DNA of 37,730 nt from Bacteroidaceae bacterium (lineage in GTDB: Bacteria; Bacteroidota; Bacteroidia; Bacteroidales; Muribaculaceae). The DNA lies in the NCBI GenBank assembly GCA_021768245.1, contig JAETNO010000025.1, positions 1 through 37,730 on the forward strand, in the 5' to 3' direction. The notes beneath the pieces are model-generated. The model did not search any database. It was not told where the DNA came from and saw only the letters and a list, made by a program, of their open reading frames with translations. Shown here piece after piece: positions 32,293 through 37,730 of this stretch (the first letter of the stretch is position 1; each line of letters opens with the position of its first letter). A program made the translations under genes and the position numbers.

Positions 32293-33183
32293 TTTTTTCA
32301 CTTGCTTGAGATACCTTTCGATGGTTGCGTATTTTCCCTCTGCACCTATATCGCGGATATAGTTGGTTGCAGTTGATAAATCACTTTGATTGATGTATTT
32401 ATCACGGCTTCGGTCTTTGGAGAGAAAGAGTTTGTAGTTGGCGATCACGGATTGCCAGTTCGGGGTTATCAAACCCCGGTCGCTCAATCCGGCAAAAAAG
32501 AAAGCGACAAGGCGGTTGTTATTCGACCGCACGATTGCATGGGGCTTGCCCGCAAAGATCGCTGTCAGGTCATCGGGCGTCAGCGGCACGTTGAACATCT
32601 TAACATCGTTGATGCCCTCGACCAGAAACGCGATCTGCTCGTCGTTCAAAGTCGAATCGAACGGATTATCCGTTTCCGCGATAGGCAGTACGGCTTTCGT
32701 GGTCATCACAACCTCTTTCGGCTCCTTTTGCGCGGCTACTTTCGATTTCCGGTCTTGCAGGTAAGCGGCATAACGCTCCAAAACGACGGCTTTCACAACC
32801 GCAGAGAAATAGGGCAACTCTGCATCGTAAACCGTATTAGCCTGCTCATAGCGGGAGTAGTCGAATGACACGACCGAAAACGCAAGGTATTTTTTCTTTT
32901 CACCGGAGTTCAACTCCTCGAAGAGAGTGCTGTTCCAGAGGAACGCAGGATCGGAGTAGAAATTCCGGATGTTGGACAGTACGGAATAACGCAGATACAA
33001 CTGCGCCAGCTCGTCGGCAGTACGGATGTATTCCAGCTTTTCCAACTCCCGCATCTGCTCGCAGTCGAGGTAGGCGGATTTCGCCGTTATACGATCCGTC
33101 AGCACCCGAAAAGCATGATTGATACAGCGATTGAAAAGTTCCTGCAACCCATCGAATTTCGTTTTAAGTTCCAAGCCGTCCAT
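32287..33183 (-). CDS. conserved IME protein of unknown function
   Basis: 298 aa. No family that I can name with confidence. It is helical; the N-terminal ~150 residues contain KLEYIRTADELAQLYLRYSVLSNIRNFY and many aromatics, and a linker rich in Lys/Glu/Val (DRKSKVAAQKEPKEVV) precedes a second domain. The C-terminal half (KPHAIVRSNNNRLVAFFFAGLSDRGLI...YKLFLSKDRSRDKYI) has the look of a small DNA-binding or regulatory domain. The position between integrase and xis suggests a regulator of excision or mobilization, in the same role as RteC, but I see no RteC similarity. Confidence 0.75.
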   Translation of the reverse strand: MDGLELKTKFDGLQELFNRCINHAFRVLTDRITAKSAYLDCEQMRELEKLEYIRTADELAQLYLRYSVLSNIRNFYSDPAFLWNSTLFEELNSGEKKKYLAFSVVSFDYSRYEQANTVYDAELPYFSAVVKAVVLERYAAYLQDRKSKVAAQKEPKEVVMTTKAVLPIAETDNPFDSTLNDEQIAFLVEGINDVKMFNVPLTPDDLTAIFAGKPHAIVRSNNNRLVAFFFAGLSDRGLITPNWQSVIANYKLFLSKDRSRDKYINQSDLSTATNYIRDIGAEGKYATIERYLKQVKKL

Positions 33184-33225
33184 AGTCTTTATGATTTAAT
33201 CCGTCTATAAAGATACAAAAACGGA

Positions 33226-33257
33226 TGAAAAAACGTGCGAATCCATATCCGCACGTT
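33226..33257 (-). terminator. intrinsic terminator after the integrase remnant
   Basis: AACGTGCG (33232-33239) and CGCACGTT (33250-33257) form a perfect stem; on the minus strand it is followed by a run of T. It sits directly downstream of the integrase stop, as expected for the intact gene. Confidence 0.7.
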
Positions 33258-33269
33258 ACATATACAAGT

Positions 33270-33449
33270 TTAATCTGTCAGATTTGGAATCAGCCCGATC
33301 GCCTCCTCTTTCTTCTTATCGACGATTTTGGCGTAAATTTGAGTGGTCGCAATATTCTTATGCCCAAGCAATTTACTGACCGTATATAAATCTGCGCCTA
33401 AAGTCAGCATCATCGTCGCATGAGTGTGCCGCGCGACATAAGTAATATT
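33270..33449 (-). pseudogene. C-terminal remnant of the IME tyrosine recombinase
   Basis: About 57 codons remain: YVARHTHATMMLTLGADLY, then LLGHKNIATTQIYAKIV with the catalytic Arg-His, His and nucleophile Tyr, ending IPNLTD. Everything before YVARH is missing. The open frame continues into unrelated hydrophobic codons from the neighbouring element, so it is not functional. The junction lies at about 33437-33450. Confidence 0.85.
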
Positions 33450-33727
33450 TAGAAATGCAATAAAAAACAGAATGACGATAATTAAACGTAAAACGTTTAT
33501 AATTAAGCATTTTGCAAGATTTGCAGAACAGACAGACCTGCAAAAGAAAACAAAATATTGCGACGTTTCAGTTACCAGACTGTTAGCCGCCTGTTTCGAA
33601 AACAACGGCAGGTAACCGAATTTTTACCGATAGGAACAAAGCAGATTTGTATTCACTGTTTATCAATGTTTTGCATGCCAAAGGACGCTTTTCAAAGGAG
33701 TATTTTTACAACCTAAAAAAGAGCGTT

Positions 33728-34957
33728 ATGAAAGTGGAAAAATTCAAGGTGCTGCTCTACCTGAAAAAGAGCGAGCCGGACAAGACCGGCAAGGCCCCGA
33801 TCATGGGACGGATCACCCTCAACCGCACGATGGCGCAGTTCAGCTGCAAGCTCTCCTGTACCCCCGGGCTATGGAACGCGCGTGAGAGCCGATTGAATGG
33901 CAAGAGCCGGGAAGCGGTGGAGACCAATGAAAAAATAGAGAGGCTGCTGCTTGCCGTACACTCGGCCTTCAATTCCCTCATGGAAAGGAAAAAGGATTTC
34001 GATGCCGCCGCGGTCAGGGACATGTTCCAGGGTAACGCGGGCATGCAGATGACCCTGCTCAAACTTCTCGACCGGCACAATGAGGAGATGAAGGCCCGTG
34101 TCGGCGTGGACCGTGCACCGACGACAATGTCGACCTACGTGTACACCCGGCGCACCCTTGCCGAATTCATCAAAACGGAATTCAAGGTCTCGGACCTCGC
34201 CTTCGGACAGCTCAACGAGCAGTTCATCCGTGACTATCAGGACTTCTGCCTGGAAAAGAAGAAACTGGCAATGGAGACGGTGCGCCATTACCTGTCCATC
34301 CTGAAAAAGATCTGCCGCATCGCCTACAAGGAGGGGCACTCGGAGAAATACCATTTCTGCCACTTCAAGCTGCCCAAGCAGAAGGAGACAACACCGAAAG
34401 CACTCAGCCGGGAGAATTTCGAGAAGCTACGCGATCTGGAGATACCGGAAAAACGCAGGTCACATGTCATCACCCGGGACCTCTTCCTCTTCGCCTGTTA
34501 CACCGGCACCGCCTATGCCGATGCGGTAAGCATCACCCGGGAGAACCTCTTCCAGGATGACGAGGGCAGCCTCTGGCTGAAATACCGGCGGAAGAAGACC
34601 GACTACCTCGGACGCGTCAAGTTGCTGCCGGAAGCACTCGCGTTGATCGGGAAGTATCGTGACGATACCCGCATCACCCTCTTCCCGCCGCAGGACTACC
34701 ATACGCTCAGGGCCAACATGAAATCCCTGCGCCTGATGGCGGGGCTGAGCCAGGACCTTGTCTACCACATGGGAAGGCATTCTTTCGCCTCATTGGTCAC
34801 GCTCGAGGAGGGAGTGCCGATCGAGACCATCAGCAAAATGCTGGGACACTCCAACATAAAGACCACCCAGATATATGCCCGTGTAACTCCGAAGCGACTG
34901 TTCGAGGACATGGACAGGTTCGTCGAGGCAACCTGCGATTTGAAACTTATTCTTTAA
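33728..34957 (+). CDS. tyrosine recombinase / integrase 1
   Basis: 409 aa from ATG 33728, where typical homologues begin (MKVEKFKVLLYLKKSEPDKTGKAP); the longer frame has no family match. Arm-binding and SAM-like domains precede the catalytic domain. Catalytic residues visible are the Lys region YRRKKTDYLG, HMGRHSFASLVTLEEG (box II) and LGHSNIKTTQIYARV with the nucleophile Tyr. The usual box I Arg is replaced (FACYTGTAYADAVS), as in many Bacteroidetes integrases such as IntDOT. It is followed 27 bp later by a second recombinase on the same strand. Confidence 0.92.
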   Translation: MKVEKFKVLLYLKKSEPDKTGKAPIMGRITLNRTMAQFSCKLSCTPGLWNARESRLNGKSREAVETNEKIERLLLAVHSAFNSLMERKKDFDAAAVRDMFQGNAGMQMTLLKLLDRHNEEMKARVGVDRAPTTMSTYVYTRRTLAEFIKTEFKVSDLAFGQLNEQFIRDYQDFCLEKKKLAMETVRHYLSILKKICRIAYKEGHSEKYHFCHFKLPKQKETTPKALSRENFEKLRDLEIPEKRRSHVITRDLFLFACYTGTAYADAVSITRENLFQDDEGSLWLKYRRKKTDYLGRVKLLPEALALIGKYRDDTRITLFPPQDYHTLRANMKSLRLMAGLSQDLVYHMGRHSFASLVTLEEGVPIETISKMLGHSNIKTTQIYARVTPKRLFEDMDRFVEATCDLKLIL

Positions 34958-34984
34958 TCCTTAAACAATTAAACAATCATTATC

Positions 34985-36196
34985 ATGCGCAGTACATTCA
35001 AGCTTTTATTCTACATCAACCGTAACAAGGTAAAATCGGACGGCACGACCGCCGTCCTCTGCCGGATCAGCATCGACGGAAAGAAATCGGCAGTCACGAC
35101 AGGCATCTATTGCAAACCCGGAGACTGGGACAGCAAGAAGTGTGAAATCAAAACAGCCAGGGAGAACAACCGCCTTGCCGCCTTCCGAAGCCGGCTGGAA
35201 GAGGCGTATGGGAACCTGCTGAGGAACCAGGGAGTGGTCACGGCCGAGCAGCTCAAGACCACCGTATCCGGTGCCAATTCCGTGCCGGAATACCTCCTGC
35301 AGGCCGGAGAGGTGGAACGCGAACGGCTCAGGGTCCGCTCCAAGGAGATCAATTCCACCTCCACCTACCGCCAGTCGAAGACCACGCAGCTTAACCTCAG
35401 GCAGTTCATCGAATCCCGCGGGATGAAGGACATCGCCTTTTCGGACATCACCGAAGAGTTCGCCGAATCGTTCAAGGTCTTTCTCAAGAAGGAGCTGGGA
35501 CACAGGAACGGACACGTGAACCACTGCCTGTGCTGGCTCAACCGGCTCATCTACATCGCCGTGGACCGGGAAGTATTGCGTGCCAACCCGATAGAGGACG
35601 TGGCATACGAGAGGAAAGAAGCACCTAAACTAAGGCATATCAGCCGCAGTGAACTGAAGCGGATGATGGAAACCCCGCTGCCCGACCCGATGATGGAGCT
35701 GGCGCGCAGGACGTTCATCTTCTCCTCGCTGACCGGTCTGGCCTACGCGGATACGAGGGCTCTCCATCCCCGTCACATCGGAACGACCTCGGAAGGAAGA
35801 AGGTATATCCGCATCCGCCGCGCCAAAACGGACGTGGAGGCGTTCATCCCGCTGCATCCCATAGCCGGACAGATACTGGATCTTTACAACACCACGGATG
35901 ACGACAGGCCGGTATTCCCGCTGCCGGTCCGCGATGTCCTCTGGTACGAGGTACATGGAATGGGCGTGGCATTAGGCATGAAAGAGAACCTGTCCTACCA
36001 CATGGCCCGGCATTCGTTCGGAACCCTGACACTGACCGCGGGCATTCCGATAGAGAGCATCGCCAGGATAATGGGCCATACGAATATCGACAGCACGCAG
36101 GTCTACGCTCAGGTCACCGACCGGAAGATATCCTCGGACATGGACCGGCTGATGGAAAGAAGAAAACCTGCGGCCGGCAAGGAAGCCGCAGGCTAA
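34985..36196 (+). CDS. tyrosine recombinase / integrase 2
   Basis: 403 aa, Bacteroidetes-type with the N-terminal ARM-type domain (LLFYINRNKVKSDGTTAVLCRISIDGKKS) and SAM-like core domain. Catalytic landmarks are SSLTGLAYADTRAL (box I, Arg replaced), RRAKTDVEAFIPL, HMARHSFGTLTLTAGIP and MGHTNIDSTQVYAQV with the nucleophile Tyr. Distinct in sequence from integrase 1. Paired adjacent recombinases at element ends are known in Bacteroidetes, but how they share the work is not known here. Confidence 0.92.
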   Translation: MRSTFKLLFYINRNKVKSDGTTAVLCRISIDGKKSAVTTGIYCKPGDWDSKKCEIKTARENNRLAAFRSRLEEAYGNLLRNQGVVTAEQLKTTVSGANSVPEYLLQAGEVERERLRVRSKEINSTSTYRQSKTTQLNLRQFIESRGMKDIAFSDITEEFAESFKVFLKKELGHRNGHVNHCLCWLNRLIYIAVDREVLRANPIEDVAYERKEAPKLRHISRSELKRMMETPLPDPMMELARRTFIFSSLTGLAYADTRALHPRHIGTTSEGRRYIRIRRAKTDVEAFIPLHPIAGQILDLYNTTDDDRPVFPLPVRDVLWYEVHGMGVALGMKENLSYHMARHSFGTLTLTAGIPIESIARIMGHTNIDSTQVYAQVTDRKISSDMDRLMERRKPAAGKEAAG

Positions 36197-36200
36197 ATAA

Positions 36201-36241
36201 AAAAATTGCCGCCGGAATTGTATTTACGATTCCGGCGGCAA
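36201..36241. terminator. strong stem-loop between integrase 2 and the convergent HTH gene
   Basis: TTGCCGCCGGAAT (36206-36218) and ATTCCGGCGGCAA (36229-36241) are perfectly complementary with a 10-base loop. On the minus strand it is followed by a T-rich tract, so it terminates the HTH gene; it may also act on the + strand. Confidence 0.85.
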
Positions 36242-36262
36242 TCCTTAAACTTGAATACGATA

Positions 36263-36556
36263 TTATACCAATGCTGCGTGATAGTTCTCCTCCAACAGCT
36301 TCTCGATGTCCGACTGCCTGTACAGGATCTTCCCGCCAAGCTGGATATAGGGAATCCGCCCTTGGTCCCTGTAATCCTGCAGGCACCTGCGGCTGATCCT
36401 CAACGTTCCGGAAAACTCCCTGTCAGTCAGGAACCGTTCCCCGTTGAAGGGAGGACGGTTGTCACGGGCAAGACGCTCCACTTTTTTCTCCATGTTGTCC
36501 AGCAGGGCAAAGAACCTGCGGACACGTTCGTTCTCCTTGTCGATAATGCCTTCCAT
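36263..36556 (-). CDS. helix-turn-helix (excisionase-like) protein
   Basis: 97 aa. The N-terminal ~35 residues are a helical, charged segment (ENERVRRFFALLDNMEKKVERLA). Residues ~43-90 hold an excisionase-type wHTH: FLTDREFSGTLRISRRCLQDYRDQGRIPYIQLGGKILYRQSDIEKLLEENY. Matches the small HTH proteins found in pairs next to integrases of Bacteroidales ICEs. Its partner upstream (36569-36892) is broken. Confidence 0.88.
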   Translation of the reverse strand: MEGIIDKENERVRRFFALLDNMEKKVERLARDNRPPFNGERFLTDREFSGTLRISRRCLQDYRDQGRIPYIQLGGKILYRQSDIEKLLEENYHAALV

Positions 36557-36568
36557 CTCTTCCGCTCT

Positions 36569-36892
36569 TTAAAGGTTTCCGTTCTTCCTTCCTTCTCTCA
36601 TTGCCTTCTCCTTGCGTCTGATGCCGACGTAGGCCATCAGCTTCTCCACATCCTCTGGCTTATAATAGAACTTGCTCTGGAGGCGGGTGAACGCCAGCCG
36701 TCCGGTATCGCGGAGTGTCTGCAGGGTACGTGGCGAGATGTCAAGGCGCAGGCAGACATCCTGGCCGTCCAGTCACTCTCCGAGTTCCTTACAGCGGTTT
36801 CTCTCATACAATCTGTCCACATGTGCGGACAGGTTCTCGGCGCGTGCCAGCATCCTCTCAAGGACACCGGCCTCGATGTAGCATATTTCCAT
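36569..36892 (-). pseudogene. helix-turn-helix protein gene with in-frame TGA
   Basis: Reading 107 codons from ATG 36892 gives MEICYIEAGVLERMLARAEN at the N-terminus and a wHTH domain LRLDISPRTLQTLRDTG ... KFYYKPEDVEKLM. One codon, TGA at 36773-36775, interrupts it within GE-stop-LDGQDVC; homologues of this family have Trp there, so TGG to TGA is the likely change. Downstream reading frame is otherwise intact to TAA 36569. It sits 12 bp upstream of the intact HTH gene, so the two would form an operon. Either a recent pseudogene or stop readthrough. Confidence 0.8.
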
Positions 36893-37083
36893 ATTTTTCA
36901 ACTTGTTTAAATGTCAGTGCGAATATAAGGGAAGAAACCATGAGAGGCAAGCGCGACCGGCACACTGGCAGGAATAGTCATGGATAGTCGGTTTTTGTCA
37001 TATGGGAAGGAAAAATACTCCGTAGCCGGTCGGTTTTCACGACCCCCTTTGGAAAACCTGAAGGACGGGTGCGTCACGACGAT

Positions 37084-37133
37084 GAAAAAAGAAAAATCCC
37101 CACCGGAAGTGAAGCGACCCCAAACCGGCAGGG
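37084..37133 (-). terminator. intrinsic terminator downstream of the small ORF
   Basis: CCCCACCGG (37098-37106) pairs with CCGGCAGGG (37125-37133) with two wobble pairs; on the minus strand a T-rich tract follows (37084-37096). It supports that the gene at 37160-37372 is transcribed. Confidence 0.6.
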
Positions 37134-37159
37134 AGTGTAATAATAAAGGAACGGACTGT

Positions 37160-37372
37160 TCAGCCCTTGATGTAACCGTACTTTTTCAGGTCGTCCATGA
37201 AATGCTCCGGCGTGTCGGTCCTCACCGTCACCCCGTGCAGTTCCCTGTACCGCCCGGAGAAATTCACCATGTACTCCCCGTCGGTGCACCCGCTGTCAAA
37301 CCAGCTGCCCTCACGCAGGACGCGTACAAACTCGGAAGGGCCGGAGGCGGCAATCCTGCCGCCATCCGCCAA
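37160..37372 (-). CDS. small hypothetical protein of the second element
   Basis: 70 aa if it starts at TTG 37372. The sequence SGPSEFVRVLREGSWFDSGCTDGEYMVNFSGRYRELHGVTV looks like real coding sequence (mixed, no low complexity). In the same frame, codons continue upstream (KTFEIPIIKKTRSGILAD) to a TAA near 37435 with no ATG, so the true start is unclear; the 5' end may be damaged or shifted. Similar small ORFs occur near the ends of Bacteroidales ICEs, but I do not recognise the family. Confidence 0.5.
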   Translation of the reverse strand: MADGGRIAASGPSEFVRVLREGSWFDSGCTDGEYMVNFSGRYRELHGVTVRTDTPEHFMDDLKKYGYIKG

Positions 37373-37479
37373 AATACCTGATCTCGTTTTTTTTATTATC
37401 GGTATTTCAAATGTCTTAAAAGCCTCTTTGACAGGTTACCATCCGGGATGATCGCCTGAATTCGCATGTACCGGATTTT

Positions 37480-37617
37480 CTATTTACCAGATTCCATAAT
37501 GGTTCCTGCCATCCGTTTTTTCTCTGCGGCTGTCGCTTTTTTCCTCGTGGCATCATGGTCTGTTACCGGATAGGAAAAGCCATCTCCATCACAACCATGA
37601 ATTATAGTGTAGCCCAC
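37480..37617 (-). pseudogene. C-terminal fragment of an unidentified gene
   Basis: Reading on the minus strand, the last ~45 codons end at TAG 37480: GYTIIHGCDGDGFSYPVTD then HDATRKKATAAEKKRMAGTI and ESGK. The frame stays open only to a TGA at 37687 and has no start codon, the sole Met lying near the end. The upstream part changes character at about 37618-37625, where an insertion-sequence-like end is proposed. Family unknown. Confidence 0.45.
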
Positions 37618-37730
37618 TACTGTCCCGTAAAAGCGGGCAAGTCGGTCTTTGAAATAGTTGAAACATAGTCTATTAGAAGTAATTTTTCATGTGCGACGAT
37701 TTGAATTTGTAATTTTGCAGCCCATAAAGG
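37618..37730 (+). mobile_element. possible left end of an insertion sequence with outward promoter
   Basis: Starts with ACTACTGTCCCG near 37616, contains a short CCCG/CGGG dyad (37624-37637) and a -7 box TAATTTTG at 37710-37717 reading rightward. It cuts the minus-strand gene fragment. It is only the edge; no transposase is in the window, so the call is a guess from context. Confidence 0.3.

Larger units (their letters stand above)
22497..33446. mobile_element. integrative mobilizable element (IME), interrupted at its integrase end
   Basis: The block has a mobilization and replication module on the minus strand (integrase remnant, 298-aa protein, excisionase-like HTH, ATPase, primase, MobV relaxase) and a cargo module (lipoproteins, helicase/HNH operon). 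Lower GC than the chromosome and the severed gene tail at 22428-22497 support the left edge. The right edge is not seen because another element has split the integrase at ~33446. No conjugation (tra) genes are present, so it would need a helper. Boundaries are approximate. Confidence 0.7.
33447..37730. mobile_element. left end of a second Bacteroidales integrative/conjugative-type element
   Basis: Begins at the break in the IME integrase and continues past the window. It has tandem tyrosine recombinases on +, then HTH genes and small ORFs on -. Base composition differs from the IME (higher GC in the integrases). The first ~280 bp (33450-33727) hold no recognisable gene; they are AT-rich and contain TTTGC-type sequences that could be part of an attachment site. 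No tra genes are seen in the window, so whether it is conjugative is unknown. Confidence 0.65.

Noticed and set aside
37709..37718. CTnDOT-type attB (GTANNTTTGC) at the right edge
   Set aside because: The same pattern is the normal Bacteroidetes -7 promoter box; no second copy or junction supports an attachment site.
22500..37730. CRISPR array or diversity-generating retroelement
   Set aside because: No regularly spaced repeats and no reverse transcriptase were seen.

Overview
The window looks like chromosomal DNA of a Bacteroidales gut bacterium, most likely Alistipes or a relative (Rikenellaceae). This is inferred from the GC-rich housekeeping genes, TAnnTTTG-type Bacteroidetes -7 promoter boxes, DUF5686 and DUF486 proteins, and Bacteroidales-type mobile elements. 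No taxonomic search was possible.

Region 1 (1-17841, all + strand) is a surface-polysaccharide (O-antigen or capsule) locus that enters from the left. rfbA (partial), rfbC, rfbD and rfbB make dTDP-L-rhamnose. A glycosyltransferase sits between rfbD and rfbB. Then come a Wzx-type flippase, a ferredoxin/F420-hydrogenase-beta-like protein paired with a polysaccharide pyruvyl transferase, several GT4 and GT2 enzymes, a DXD capsular glycosyltransferase, a hexapeptide acetyltransferase, a Wzy-type polymerase, a radical SAM protein, a membrane acyltransferase and a final GT4. Genes overlap or nearly touch, so this is probably one operon. Base composition is mosaic. Two genes carry G9 tracts, one of them next to a perfect hairpin.

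Region 2 (17842-22430) is conserved chromosome: ybaK (-), a DUF5686 outer-membrane protein, a HAD phosphatase, a DUF486 membrane protein, and the last ~23 codons of a minus-strand gene cut off at ~22497.

Region 3 (~22497-33446) is an integrative mobilizable element. It holds a C-terminal integrase remnant, an uncharacterised 298-aa protein, an excisionase-like HTH protein, a RecA-like ATPase, a Toprim primase, an oriT-like palindrome cluster and a MobV relaxase. Its cargo is two lipoproteins, a rod-shaped structured RNA candidate, and an AT-rich two-gene operon encoding an SF2 helicase/putative PD-(D/E)XK nuclease plus an HNH protein. That operon is a candidate anti-phage system. Its helicase frame is broken by one base inside the Walker A codons.

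Region 4 (~33447-37730) is the left end of a second element, inserted into the integrase of the first. It has two tandem tyrosine recombinases, an intact HTH gene, a second HTH gene stopped by an in-frame TGA, a small ORF, and a gene tail possibly cut by an insertion sequence at the right edge. I saw no tRNA, rRNA or CRISPR array.
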